DNA of 64,000 bases from Euptelea pleiosperma (Eukaryota; Streptophyta; Magnoliopsida; Ranunculales; Eupteleaceae): NCBI GenBank assembly GCA_035048495.1, contig CM068552.1:26910154-26974153 (forward strand), in the 5' to 3' direction. The notes beneath the pieces were generated by a model. The model saw nothing but the letters and a program-made list of their open reading frames with translations, was not told where the DNA came from and ran no database searches. The position numbers and the translations under genes are program-made. Numbering within the stretch: position 1 is the stretch's first letter; each line of letters starts with the position of its first letter. Below, piece after piece: positions 31,777 to 44,059 of the stretch.

Positions 31777-34700
31777 TGAAAGAAGGGTTTTTCCGTGTCG
31801 TCAATTCGAAACCCTAACTTCAACAATATTTGTAAAATCGATTATCTGCAAAATGTAACTTGTATAGCAGTACGTGTCGGATGTCGATCCGCACTCGGTG
31901 TGAGTTAGCACAATAAGGAATTAAAACTGACAAATAATATACAGAGAGAAATGAGAATGGTGGAAGAGATGAGAAGGGCGAGTCGATTTAAAAACAACAT
32001 TCATTTGAGATTCAGAACACCAAAATATCAAAAACAACTTCATTAATCATCAAAGAGTGCGTACATAAATCAAAATAACAGAAATAAAGAAAGCATGTAA
32101 GAAAGCATGTAAAGGGATGAGAGATGAAGAGGTAAGGGAAAGAAACGTCCATTGAAATCTGAGAGCTAAGGGCGCTACCGATCAAGAAGAGGATCGTCCA
32201 AGACTTCGATGAATGCTTCAATCAAGAGAAGGGTTTTGACAGAGAAGCATCCCATGACCTTTGGAGCTAAGGGCGCTACCGATCAAGAAGAGGACCGTCC
32301 AAATTTCATGGAATGCTGCTCAATCGAGAGAAGGGGTAAGGGAAAGAAACGTCCATTGAAATCTCAGAGCTAAGGGCGCTACCGATCAAGAAGAGGATCG
32401 TCCAAGACTCCGATGAATGCTTCCATCGTGAAGAAGGGTTTTGACAGAGAAGCATCCCATGACCTTTGGAGCTAAGGGCGCTACCGATCAAGAAGAGGAC
32501 CGTCCAAATTTCATGGAATGCTGCTCAATCATGGAATCCACATCGACTCTTACCGGCCGACAAGGTAGATGTGAATTGGCTAATGTACTATAATGTGCCC
32601 TAAAAAGCTCACCTTTTCACTCGCCGAAAGGAGTCGGCCAAGTGAATAGGCGATCGGCCTGAGAATGTAGGGAGAGGATCTAGAGAGAAAAAATAGACTT
32701 AGAGAGAGAAATCTTACTCTAGAGAGAGAACATGGGATTAGGGATGTCACGTCCCTTCCATGTTGTCTAGAGAGAGAAAGTGAGAGAAACTAGGTAGAGA
32801 GAGAAAGTCACTAACTCTAGAGAGAGAAAGTGAGGGTTTGGACACAGGTTTAGGGATGAGACGTCCCTTCTATGTCTATTAGAGAAAGAGAGAGAGAAAA
32901 TGAAATGTAGAGAGAGAAACTAGGATTTTTAGAGAGAGGAGAAATCCTAGAGAGAGAAAGTGAGAGAAGAGATAGAAAATACCTTTCGCACTTACCGGAG
33001 AAGAGAATAGGAATTGGCGGAGTGAATCAGCCATGAATGTTGTGCACAAGAGTGGTGAAGGATCGGCCAAGCTTGGCATCGGCCATGAAGATGTGTGCGC
33101 ACTCGTTGTTCACCATGAAGATGGTGGGATTCGGCCAAGTGGATGGCCGTAGTGGTTGCATGGTCGAGAACGTGGCTGTGGTGTGCACCAATGATGGTGT
33201 GCTCAGTCCTTGGAGAGGGCAACACCTGTCACAAGTTGTGGTGGTGCGGCTTTGTAGCCAAAGAAGCCATGGATTTCGTGCAATGGAGGGATACCCAAGA
33301 GGTTGCAGGCGTTTGTAGCCCAAGAGGAGAAGATCACGGGCAGTAGTAGCGAAGCTTTTGGCCATGGAAGAAGGTGGCTGTGGGGCGCACATGAGCAGCA
33401 TTGAAAGGCTGTGTAAGAGCCCATGAGCTGGTAGTGGCTCCAAGTGCTTCCCGGTGATGGATTGGGAGAGAAGGAGGAGAAGAAGACCGATGTGGGTGTA
33501 CTACCCACGATCTGGCACGCCCACTGGAGAAGAGGCACGTCTGGAGGGATGACGGCGGCAAACTGGTGATAGCTTGTGGAGTTGCAGGTACGCCTGCAAC
33601 TGCCAGGAGGTACTGCATTGATCCAGCGATGGTAGATCCAGACAATGGTGGATCAAGACGGTGAAGAACGGTGGAGGTGTTGCTGGAGTTCTTGATCTCC
33701 ACGAATGTAGGTGCCAGCACCCACAGAAGTAGAGTTGCAGGTACGCCGGCGTGGGAGGCAACCTGTGAGGGTTGGTGGCGACCCAAAGCGAAGGAGATGC
33801 TGGTCGGTGGTGTGCTGCCACGGCAAGAGGTGGTGGAGATGAAATTGGAGAAGAGAACTCCAACGTGGATGATCTGGGTTGGCTGGTATTGCAAGTTGGA
33901 AGCCGTTACAGCAAGGTGACGGTGTAGTGTTTGAGGAAGGCGGTGGTTCTTGCTGGAGGTGCATCAAGATGCACAAAACTAACGGATGGGATCCGACCGG
34001 AGTTGCAAGTCTGCAACTCCGGTAATGGAGGTTGGAGCAGCAACGTGGAAGCAATGGGAAGGCAAGAGGCGGTCTAGTTTTGACCGGAGAAGAGCACCGT
34101 TTGTGGTGCTTGCTGGTCCGCTTGGTTGCAGACCTGCAACACTGAGTTGCAGTCCGATAACGCAACGGAGAATAAGGATGCTTGCTGGCCGGCATTCATG
34201 GTTAAAACCCGGTAAGTTTGGTGGTGGTGCTAGCCAGCGTTTCAGGCAGAGAGAGAGTTAGGAACGCACCAGCAGGTGCTGCAAGGACGTGGGAGCTTTG
34301 CTGGTTTGGTGGCCGGAGAAGAGAAGAAACTGTTGCAGACCTGCCGGAGTTGCAGGTCTGCCCGAAACAGTGGTGGAAGGCGGAGAGGATGGTGATATGC
34401 AGGTTGCACTGGTGGTGCCCGAAGCAGCCCATGAGGAAGACGAAGCAGGAGATCATGGTGGAGAAGGTGGGTAGCCATGGGGGTGGAATGAAGGAGAAAG
34501 AAGAGGATAAACTGAACCCAGTTATAGGTTCGGTTAGATCAAGACGGTGGAGAAGGGTAGGTGGTACGTGAATGGAGTTCTTCTTGAAATAAGAAGGGAC
34601 GTTGGGTCAGATATGGAGAGTTTTGAAAGAGATGGGAATGAGAACGTGGGAATAGGAAGACTTTTCCTCCTTATTGGCCGTTGGGTTGTTAGATGGGAGG

Positions 34701-36030
34701 GGAGGATGGTAGCCGTGGATGAAGAAAAGGTTGTTGCTACTTGGATCAAGAGGAAAGAGAGGATGAGGCCGAATCTGTTGTTATTGTTCACAAGTGTTTT
34801 GATCTTGTGGTGATTCAGCATCCAAGATGTTGAAAGAAATGAAGGCTTTGGATTCGCTGACACATGGAAGAGGTTCAAGGACAGAGAAAGGTGAAGGGAT
34901 TGGTGGAGTTGCCATGGTTTTAGAAATCGTGGGAACATCTCTATTGTGTTTCTTTTATTTATTTATTTTTATTTCTTTTATGATTTTGTTAGGGGAGTGT
35001 TTGGTTATGGCCGTGGGCCATGAGGAGATGGGGTTAATAGCCATGATGGCCGTAGGATTTGATTGAGTGGAATCATGGGCCACTCAAGGCCAAGAGCTTA
35101 ATGGCCCATTTGATGTGAGCTTGATTTGGCGATGATGGTGTGGGCCACCATTGAAGGCCTTGGGATACATGAGTGAAAATTTGAGGAATGATGATTGGGT
35201 CTGGCTCATATTTGGCGAACCATCAGATCTGGAGAGATCCATCGGTCCAATAGAAGATCTAATGGTCCAATGGATGATCTAATGGTGGAAAAGTTATGGG
35301 AGATGGTATAGAGCTAGAGGAAAGGAGATTAGAGGTTAGATGATGGAGATCGGAGGGTTAGGATGATCGATCTGAAGATCGGATGGTCGATTTGAGGATC
35401 TAATGGTAGGATGAGATGATAGAAGAGTTAGATGTTAGGGTTTAAAGAGATAGAAAGAAAATTAGGAGAGAGGAGAGAGAAAATAACACAAAATAAAGGC
35501 AACAAAGCTGGCGGAAGGGTCTTGAACCCTGATCTTCAATGTAATCTTCAGTCGGCTTCACCAAACACGTAAGCCGTCATTTTATGTCCTTGAGTGCGGC
35601 TTTTAATCACTTTGGCCCGTCTCTTGGTTCTTCAGCTTTGTCTCTCTCTTGGTTCTTTATCTAGCTCTACGATCCTCTGACTTGACCCGTACTTGGCCTG
35701 TATCTTCTAGTCATAGCCTGTTGGCTCTTTAAGCTTTGATAGTAGGCTTCTATGATTGATCGTGGTCCCGTAAGTTTCAAGAATCGCCTGATCGGGTTTC
35801 CTACAATAACGAAAAGTGCGTAATGAGACTTAATCAAAACAGTTTCAAATCTAGACTTCCATAAATGTGTTTAAAGCATGCAAATATACCATTTCGTCCA
35901 GAAAAGTGTATTCTACGCAATGAAAGAGACTCTTACGTAGAAACGTAGATAAATATGGAAATTTTAAGTAGGAGAGTGCGATAACGCTAAAGGATAATGG
36001 CTTAAAATAAGCACTTTTAAGCGAATATCA
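31777..36030 (-). mobile_element. Oversized solo LTR (4.25 kb) of the same non-coding family
   Basis: It starts TGAAAGAAGGGTTTTTCCG and ends TTTTAAGCGAATATCA on the plus strand, the same termini as the LTRs around it. A perfect GTTAG target duplication lies at 31772-31776 and 36031-36035. Flanking sequence on both sides is contiguous with the interior seen in the copy at 62608-64000, confirming a secondary insertion. It is more than twice the length of its relatives. The extra material includes a 204-bp duplication, TCTAGAGAGAGAAA-rich tracts and a GC-richer block (33000-34900). Long overlapping open frames on both strands of that block show no domains. Confidence 0.85.
32131..32525. repeat. 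Tandem duplication (204 bp, sub-unit about 102 bp) in the oversized LTR
   Basis: GGTAAGGGAAAGAAACGTCC occurs at 32131 and 32335. The sub-unit GCTAAGGGCGCTACCGATCA occurs four times at roughly 102-base intervals, followed by AGAAGAGGAYCGTCCAA. Confidence 0.85.
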
Positions 36031-36850
36031 GTTAGGGAGGGGTATCCTAATGGGCTTGGGCCCGACTCCACCTCTTTGAGCTTTTGCTCCCTACCCACAC
36101 TGGATTGTGTTCCTGCAGAAACAGTTAGATCGCACGGTCTAGGTATTTGGGATTCTATTTGGAAGATCCTTGCCTTTTTAGGGTTCACTGAACAGGCACT
36201 GGATTTAGGCAAGTTTTTGAATTAGTTTCCAAATTCGAGATGGGTTAAAATTTAGGACTTCCCAGATTGAAAAGTTTCCCGAACTGTGGAGATCTTCCAA
36301 GAAAGATTTGATTGCGAGATCTCTTACAATTTTGGGAAATTTTCCAAAATTGAAATTCTGCTAGATTTGGGGTGTTTCCTTTTGCAGACTTTTCCAAATT
36401 CGGAAGATTTCTAAAGATAGAAATTCTTCTAAAGAGGAAACTTCTAAGAGGGGAAACCCTAATTAAGCAGAGTTTCAAGATTTTAGAATCTTTCCAAAAA
36501 TCATAAATCCTTGATTGGTGATTTCTAAAAATCTGCAGAATATAAAACCCTAATTATTTTGAATTTAAAATTTTTATTTTTTTGGTATTTTTCACTTAAT
36601 CTAGGGTTTCTAAAAAACCCTAGAACAAGATCTAGCAGTTATTTGGAAAGCAGTAAAATTCCTAAATTATTACAACTTTGCACTCGGCCTTCCGAGGCAT
36701 TAAAAATAGTAATTTAAAAACTGCTAAAAATCACTAAAAACTAAAACTAGAAAGTTTCCCGAAAAGGTCAGGCTGTCCAAATTGAGCAGCTTTTCGCTTC
36801 AGCAACTTTCCAATTCCGTCTTTACGTCCTTTTTCGCACTCCCGTACACC

Positions 36851-36868
36851 GGAACGGCAGCGGCGCCA
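36851..36868 (-). promoter_or_regulatory. Primer binding site of the non-coding LTR element
   Basis: The minus strand reads TGGCGCCGCTGCCGTTCC two bases after the LTR end. It is close to the tRNA-Asp-type PBS of Athila/Tat elements. This fixes the element's direction as minus. Confidence 0.7.
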
Positions 36869-36870
36869 TT

Positions 36871-38846
36871 TGAAAGTAGGATTTTTCCGCGTCGTTGGTT
36901 ACGAAAACCCTAGATTCAACAAGATTTATAATTTATCTGAGATTTTCTGCAAAATTCAGAGATTCTAACATAGGGATTCGTGTCGAATGTCGATCCGCAC
37001 TCGGGATTAGGGAACATGCAGTAAAGAACATAAAATGAATCTTTTTTTTTTTTTTTTTTTAAGATTGTTAATTATTTCCACTAATTTAAAGGAACCATAA
37101 GTCAAGCAAACTTAAAATGAATACATAAAATTCTAACTTTCATTATTCATGATGAGACAATTCATACATTAAGCAAATTCAAATTAAAACTAAAAATAAA
37201 CTAAAAAGCAAACAAGAGAAAGATAGAGAGATAAAGAACTAAAGAAATCTAGAGAGAGGAAATTATTGAGAGAGAAATCTAGAGGGAGAGAGTGATCTTA
37301 CCCTAAGATTGGTTTGACCATGATGATGGTGCAACCAATGGTCAAATGGTGCAGCAATGGATCGGTTGGCCAAGATGTGGAGCACGAACAGTGCATGAAG
37401 TGCAAGGGTTGCAAGCTCGTGGTGGTGCTAAAGATGTGAACGCAGGCACAAAATGGACCTACGGTATTGCAGCACGGTGGCTCTTGAGAGGCTGGAGAAG
37501 TTCACAGTTCCCAACCGTAGGAAGTGATAACTTGCTGGAGTTGCAGGCGAGCAACTCCAGCAAATAACCGTGGAAAGGCTTGCCGGTTTTGAACCCGATT
37601 TAGTTGCTTGAAGATGCAACCACTTGAGAGGACGGTGCTGTGGATGGGAGGGAATCAAAGCTTCAGGCGTGCTCTACTCAATGGCTAGGAGAGGGATGGT
37701 GGGAAGTAGAAGATTTTTTTTGGGAGGTGGAGAGTATGGAATTAGGGTAAAAACGTGGAGGAGCCGGAGGAATTAGAATAAGGGGTTTTTATGTAGGGAC
37801 CGTGGGTTTCTATTCTTGAAACCCATGGTTTCTAAAAATTTTAAAATGTTTCCCCCTTCTTTGGTAAGAACCGTGGGTTCCTATATTAGAAACCCACGGT
37901 TTCTAAAAGTTCAAAAACTTCTCCTTCTCCTTTTGGAAAAACCAAAGTTTCCCCCCCTTTTTAAAATCTTTCCCAAAAAAAATTACTCTCCTTTCCTTTT
38001 TAGAAACTGTTTTCTATTTATGCCAGGCATATGGGTCCCACCGAGTGGTTGGGCCGTGGGTAATGGGTTCGCCCTTTGGCCCATGTGATAAAATGGTGAT
38101 GGCCATGAGATTCTAAGATAATGTGATGGATGATCAGGTGAATTTTCAATGATCGGATGGTAGAAGTGGGTGGCGATGATCAGGTGGATCATCGGATAGT
38201 GGAGATGGGCCAAGGTAGGCTGTAGAATTGAGTGATCGAGGAATGAGAAAGGATCGGATGATTTGGATTGTGAGTAGAGAGAGAATGAAGATCTAGAGAG
38301 AGGAGAGAGAAAATATTACAAAATAAAGAGAAAATGCTCGAAGAGGGTCTTGAACCTGGTCTTTGACTTGGTCTTCTGCATGCTTCACCAACTGAGCAAG
38401 CACTCGCCTTGTGTTGGTATATAAGCTTTAATCTCCTTAGTATCTTCTTTGAGGGCTTGTCTAGCCTTCTCTCTTGGTCGTCCCTCGATTCTTTTGACTC
38501 GCTGGCTCTTCCCGTCTTTGGCCTATATCTTTTCATCTTCAGCTTGTTGGCTCTTGAGCTTTGATCCTAGGTTCTGGAAGTTGATTGTGGGCCCGCGTTC
38601 CATCAAAATTGCCCGATTATTGCTCCTACGATAGAAAAAATCGCGTAATGAGAATGACTTCGCATGTGGATCAAATAAATGCGTATGAATGCATGCGAAT
38701 ATACCATTTTAACCAGAAAATTGTGTTCTACTGAATGAGAGTAGCTCTGACGTAGAAATATTGATAAAAAATGCAGTTTTACGTAGAAGAGTGTGACAAT
38801 GCTAGAAGGATAATTGCTTAAAATAAGCACTTTTGAGCGAATATCA
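36871..38846 (-). repeat. 5' LTR of the non-coding element (1976 bp)
   Basis: Carries a T19 run (37042-37060) and AGAGAGAGAAA-rich sequence within the 300-bp segment absent from the other LTR. tRNA-like boxes lie at 38345-38400. The conserved motif GTCGAATGTCGATCCGCACT lies near its PBS side. Confidence 0.88.
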
Positions 38847-39320
38847 ACATCCACGCGGTCAGTGGGCCCAGATTGCAACATTGAATACGCTAACAATTTT
38901 TAGGTATACCTTCTTACATCTTTTTTCAATTTAAAATGAGAAAGAAAAAATGTGAAAAGCATTAGTGGCGACTTAAGTAGCCACAAAAAGTACACATTTA
39001 GCCGTAGTAAAGATAAACACGGCTAAAACTAACAATTAGCCATGAATCATAAAGTTGTCACTAAAACCTCTACTTTTAGCGACAAAACAATAAAACTCGC
39101 CATTAATTATATTTCCTTCCAAATGAAATGCGGAAAAAAATTTCGCACCATGCAATTAGCGATGACTTTTTGCTGCGACATTTGGGTTATCGCTAAATAT
39201 TACTATGTAACACCTTTAGTGGCAACATTAGATTTTCGCTACTAAAAGTAAGTTTGTAGTGTCGATATATAATTCGCGGCTAAAACTGTCGCCACTAAAA
39301 ATAATAATTCTTGTAGGGTG

Positions 39321-40320
39321 TAGCTCAGTCAAGACTTATCTTGACTCTAGGAAGGAAAATAAATTATAAAGATGAAGTATTCCAATATGGAGAGTTTTTC
39401 TAAAAAGAAGAGTCCCAATGTTACATTTGATGAGGATCAAGAGGAACGGATGCTTCGATGTTGTTGCAGTACGAAGTCGAGTAGACATCAACTCAGACAG
39501 CTCAACAAGATGATCCAAAGATCACATGCTCAAATAAAGATCTCTTCAAGAACAAATGCAGAAGGCCTAAGAGATATTTTTCACAACAAAGAAACTCAAA
39601 TGAGGCTTAAGGAAGCTTAGAATAATCGGTGAGAAACGTATAAGGATTAATGAAGGAGGGGAGGGGTATTTATAGGATGATGATTAGATTGAGCATGCAG
39701 AGACGGAAATGTCTACCACTCTGATTGACTGATCAACCAGACTGACAGACTGGTCAACCACTTTGTAGACTTGTTGCCCTTTCCGTAGGAAAATTCGTCC
39801 AAAGCCCTGGTCGATTGACCATTTAGATTGGTAATCCTTTCCCTCCTAAAGAACAAATTTATGTTCTATTAATCCTGATTAGGGTCAAGAGTCAACATAT
39901 GGATCGAGGATAAGTTTATGTCCATCAAAAGAATGTCGCTACGCAAGTCAAGAACCCTCCGAGTCTGTCTTGTGACAAAGTTTAGCCATTATATTTTAAC
40001 TTAAAAATATTACCTACCGCCACTCGGTGACTTTCCTTCTTATGCGAGCGGGCACAATCTTTAACAGATAAATTACAGCTCTTCAGATGACTCATCCGCC
40101 AACCGTCTAATTCTTGCAGTGCCTTAGATGACTCATTCGCCAATCTTCTGAGTCTTTGTCTTTTAGTCTTCAGGTAATCAATGAGGGATGTGTACCACGA
40201 CATTCTCAATGCCATACTATCACTCGTAGGAATGGTTACAAGTATGTTTTTATGTCAAACAGAATTTACGCTAAACTAGAATATGGATATATATATTCCT
40301 TACAATAACTACCTTGGGTG
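39321..40320 (+). other. Unassigned interval with one 82-codon open frame
   Basis: 39372-39620 encodes a basic frame starting MKYSNMESFSKKKSPNVTFD with a CCC run (RMLRCCCSTKSSRHQ). No family is recognised. Downstream, GGTATTTATAGGATG and repeated ACTGATCAACCAGACTG words look like LTR-type non-coding DNA. A minus-strand frame at 39982-40215 is also unassigned. Confidence 0.3.
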
Positions 40321-42117
40321 GGGTCAGTGATGCTACGCTCCAAATCTGGGCACTCTGGCCCGATCCAAATGCCCATGGATCGACCCATTTACCCAAGATC
40401 TAGGGTGTGATAATAAATAAACCTTAAAATTTCTCTAAATAATTTTCAAAGATTTTTTATTTTTTTTTCGTTTAGTACAAGATTATGTGAAAAATAGCAA
40501 TTTCCAATAATTAATAAAATGGTAGCATGTCATAGCTCAAATTTCAAGTCATTTAATACTCATAAAATTTCTAGCATGTTAAACAACCTAGTATATCCAA
40601 AGGCATTCAATTTATTTCAATGGAGTTTCTGGCATCATAAAATTTAATAGTACTATTAATAAATCCTTATTACATCAATTCCCAATGAAAAATAAAAGTA
40701 GAGGTTTTCATCATTAGTTTGGTCCCCTTTGGATTGCGCATCATCCTCCATCACTCCATCTTCTTCTTCGAATCCCGTTAAGTTGTCATAGTACCCATTT
40801 GAAATGGTGTCCCATTCGCAAAGAAACCCAGTAATTCCACAATTATCCCAAGGTAATAAAATGATCTAGCATTTAATTTCTATACATGTTTGAAACAAGG
40901 TGATAGAATAAATCAACGTAGATAGATCAGTTATCATTATGAGATGCATGATCATCCTCCTCCGTTCCCACAAAGGTTCTTTTTTTTTTTTATATTCCCA
41001 CCAAGGGTGATTCCAACCAAGGTTTTTTTTTATATTCTCACCAAGGGTGATTCTTGTAGGATTTCATAATATTGGATCAACCAGATTTTGTATTTCCATT
41101 ATGCAATAACAAGAAACGATAAAGCATTCAAGTTACCAGTACAATTATCATAGCAATAACCAATATTACATTCAACATAATAATGTACACTCATGTACAA
41201 TATATAAGAGAATTAAATGGAGATCAAAATTTTTGTCAAGGATACTTACCATGGTGTTCTTGAATTCTAGTACGTATTGACGATTGTAGGGGTCCCTTCA
41301 CGTTGATGAGAAGGAGTAGGGTGAGAGGGGTTTCTCTCTCAAATGGAAAATGAGTGACAGCTTGGGGAGGGAGAGTAAAACTTTTTTTTTCTCAATGTAT
41401 GGGTGATTATGGGGAGATGTCTCTTCCTTTAGAACACTATCCAAAGGTGTTCTCAAATAATGGAGTCCTACCCCCCTTTTGGAAATGAACAGTTGCAAAA
41501 AAAAAAAAAAAAATTATTCTATATGCTTTGGCCAACCCATTAATTAAAGTTTTCTTAATTTTGTTGAGATTCTATCAATGTCCTAGAAATTACTTAATGC
41601 GAGTGATGAGTTTTTATTTTGCGGGTTTAAAGGTATTTGATGTTTCAAAAAAATCGTGTCATTGGGTTGTCCGAAGATGTGCACGTTTTGTCCATATATA
41701 ATATATTTATTTCAAAGTTTTTACTATTTCCTAGAGGTTTTCATATTTAGTTTGTCAAAACTTCTTTTTACTATTACTACTTGTCCACCTTTAAATTATG
41801 TTTTCAATTTCTCATTATGATGGATGCTTCCTTCTTTAGTGTTTACCCATGTAATTGAAAATGATGTAAATCTTTTAATTGTCAAACCTCCTTAATTTTT
41901 TTATTTAGTGTTTTTTATTTGCAAACATCCCTTAATTGATGTTTATCATACAATCCTTGACCCTTATACGTTGTAGATAAATCCCATTACTATGTAGGTT
42001 TCATCATTTATTAGATATTTTATTGTTAACAATAGTGACGTGTTGGCCATAGGGTGTTTCATGGGAGTGGGGTATTTTCGATATCTCCCCTCTATATTAA
42101 TTGCTAATTCCTTAACT
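40321..42117. other. Gene-free A/T-rich interval with gypsy LTR-like remnant
   Basis: 40328-40400 (GATGCTACGCTCCAAATCTG, CGACCCATTTACCC) resembles 1305-1390. Two short direct repeats TATATTC-CACCAAGGGTGATTC lie at about 40990-41055. An A17 run lies at 41497-41513. No gene is seen. Confidence 0.4.
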
Positions 42118-43157
42118 CACTACAAAAAATGTTGTTTTGAGCGGTGACATTTTTAGCCACGATCTATATATCGCCACTAATAACTTACTTTTAGTGGGAC
42201 AAATCTAATGCCACCACTAAAGGTGTTACATAGCCATATTTAGTGACAACTCAAATGTTGCAGCAAAAAGTCAACGCTAATTGTATGGCGCGAAATTTTG
42301 GCGCGTATTTTATTTGGAGGGAAATATAATTAGTAGCGACTTTTATTGTTTTGTCACTAAAAAGTAGAGGTTTTAGTGGCAACTTTATGATTCATGGCTA
42401 ATTGTTAGTTTTAGCCACAGTTATCTTTACTGCGGCTAAATGTGTACTTTTTGTGGCTACTTAAGTCGCCACTAATAATTCTTACCTCTATTTTCTCATT
42501 TTACATTGAAAAAACGATGTAACAAGGTGTACATGAAACTTTTTAGCATACTTATGCTACAATATGGGCCCACTGACCGCCTACCCCTTCATGGATATAC
42601 ACACCCAAAATCATCCTGATTGGTAATGTCTAGCCATCAGAATGTGATTCTAACCATTGGATTCAACCAATATTCTTGTGTACTAAAACCAACGGCTAAA
42701 AAGCATCAAATATGTTGCTTTTTTGTATATATGAATGTCTACGAAGGGGTGGGCTAAACATCCATGTGGTCAGTGGGCCCAGATGGCAGTGGTGAGTGAC
42801 AAAAATGTGCTTCAGCACTCCAAAAAAGGAGTAAAACTCTTATCGCTCATAATATGAGCCATGTGGCACACTACTAGAGGACTCTGACTGTATGGATGTT
42901 TGGCCAATCTCTATATGGGCCTACATAACAAAAATTAGCATGATTAGTAATTTAAAACCTTTGGATCCTTGTACCAAAATAATGACAACAATCCTCAAAT
43001 TCCTAAGGTTAAAATCAACCCCTTAAAATGATTGATTTTTGTTTTAAGTCAGCCCAGGGATTGACTAAACATACATAAGGTCAGCGTCCTCGTTCAGTGT
43101 CTTCAAATACGGTCTACGTCCTCAAATTAACTATGGCAAGGGATTAGAGCAAGATGA
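42118..43157. mobile_element. CACTA-like element end, inverted relative of 27368-39320
   Basis: Begins CACTACAAAAAATGTTG, followed by subterminal words (TTTTAGTGGCAACTTTATG, GTGGCTACTTAAGTCGCCAC). From here to about 43157 it is the reverse complement of the joined segments 38847-39320 and 28045-28678, including the two palindromic repeat copies. It shows the state before the LTR insertion. Homology stops near TTAGAGCAAGA, and no matching right CACTA end was found. Confidence 0.6.
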
Positions 43158-43729
43158 GTACTAATGTTTTAAGTTTAGTGAAGTTCTGGGGTGTTATAAT
43201 ATTTATAGGCTATTTTAAAGATTCTCTTTATGTGGCCCACAATCTATATATGGGTGGACACATACATCATAACTCTTCCAACTTCTTTAATTAGCTTAAT
43301 TACTAATTGACAACATACTCTAATGCCATTGGGTTACTCATATGGTGTGCCAAAGAACTCGTACACCCTTGTTTTGGTGCTAAAGGTGTACCCTAGTCTT
43401 ATATACTCCATTGGGTATACATGCACTACCCATATAAATTAAAAAATTATAGTAACGGTGCAGAATTTCCCAATTATCCAAACCATATTAAATGTTAGAA
43501 TAGTCTCTAAAGGGTGGTCAAACACCACTGTGGCCCTACCAATTACGTACTTCTATTTATCATATCATATATATATTTAATTCATGTAAATTTCTAGTGG
43601 GTCAGAGTGTTGAGTGTTAGAGAAATGACCTTTCGTGTTACAAATTTCCAAGTTCAATCTACATTCACAGAAATTTCACTAATCACATATAACTATTGTA
43701 TAATGTGCAGGTATGATAAATGCATACAA
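43158..43729. other. Gene-free interval
   Basis: No gene or recognised repeat. Confidence 0.5.
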
Positions 43730-44059
43730 TTTTTTTTTTGAATAGGTAAAGTATCCTTAAATTAGAGATTTATGAGAATACCTTTTAACAAAAGTTCAGA
43801 GTGAATAGGGGGCAAAGCGGTGGGTTTGGGTACGAAGATCTCACTGGTTTTGATGGGCCCTGAATTAATTCTGCTGCAATTGTTGACCGTCCCGTTGACC
43901 CATTGTTGTTTTAAAGCTTCCTTGTTTGAATTTTGATTTGAGGCTAGGCAACAATAACAATCTCTTTCCCGTCGAAGATGCTTGTCCTTTCGTTCGGTGC
44001 TTCTCGCTCCTGGTGGCCTGAATGCCAGTTTGGCCAAGCTTCTGGTTTTTGCCACCAGA

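Larger units (their letters stand above)
28679..38846 (-). mobile_element. Non-coding (LARD-like) LTR retrotransposon with nested solo LTR
   Basis: LTRs at 28679-30351 and 36871-38846. On the minus strand they start TGATATTCGCTCAAAAGTGC and end CCTACTTTCA. A perfect ACATC target duplication lies at 28674-28678 and 38847-38851. The PBS TGGCGCCGCTGCCGTTCC (36851-36868, minus) follows the 5' LTR after two bases and resembles the TGGCGCCGTTGCCGG type of Athila/Tat elements. The internal region, less the nested solo LTR, is about 2.26 kb and has no gag or pol. Its sequence recurs in the plus-strand copy at 62608-64000, so the non-coding interior is a family feature. It must rely on proteins from other elements. 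Confidence 0.88.
27368..39320. mobile_element. CACTA-like non-autonomous element interrupted by an LTR retrotransposon
   Basis: The left end CATTATAAGAAATTAG (27368, a decayed CACTACAAGAAA) is followed to about 27770 by many subterminal words of the type TTTTAGCGGCGAC, CGCCACTAAAAG and GCGGCTAAAAG in both orientations. The right end (about 38950-39320) carries the same words (TTAGTGGCGACTTAAG, CTGTCGCCACTAAAAATAA) and ends TTCTTGTAGGGTG. Such dense subterminal repeats with CACTAC ends are typical of plant CACTA elements. The flanking triplets are TAT and TAG, so no exact target duplication remains. Without the 10.2-kb insertion at 28679-38846 it is about 1.8 kb, without transposase. Confidence 0.6.

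Noticed and set aside
33027..34938. Overlapping open frames of 110-190 codons on both strands
   Set aside because: They lie inside a solo LTR, overlap each other on opposite strands, have His/Pro/Ser-rich composition driven by the repeat sequence, and show no domain.
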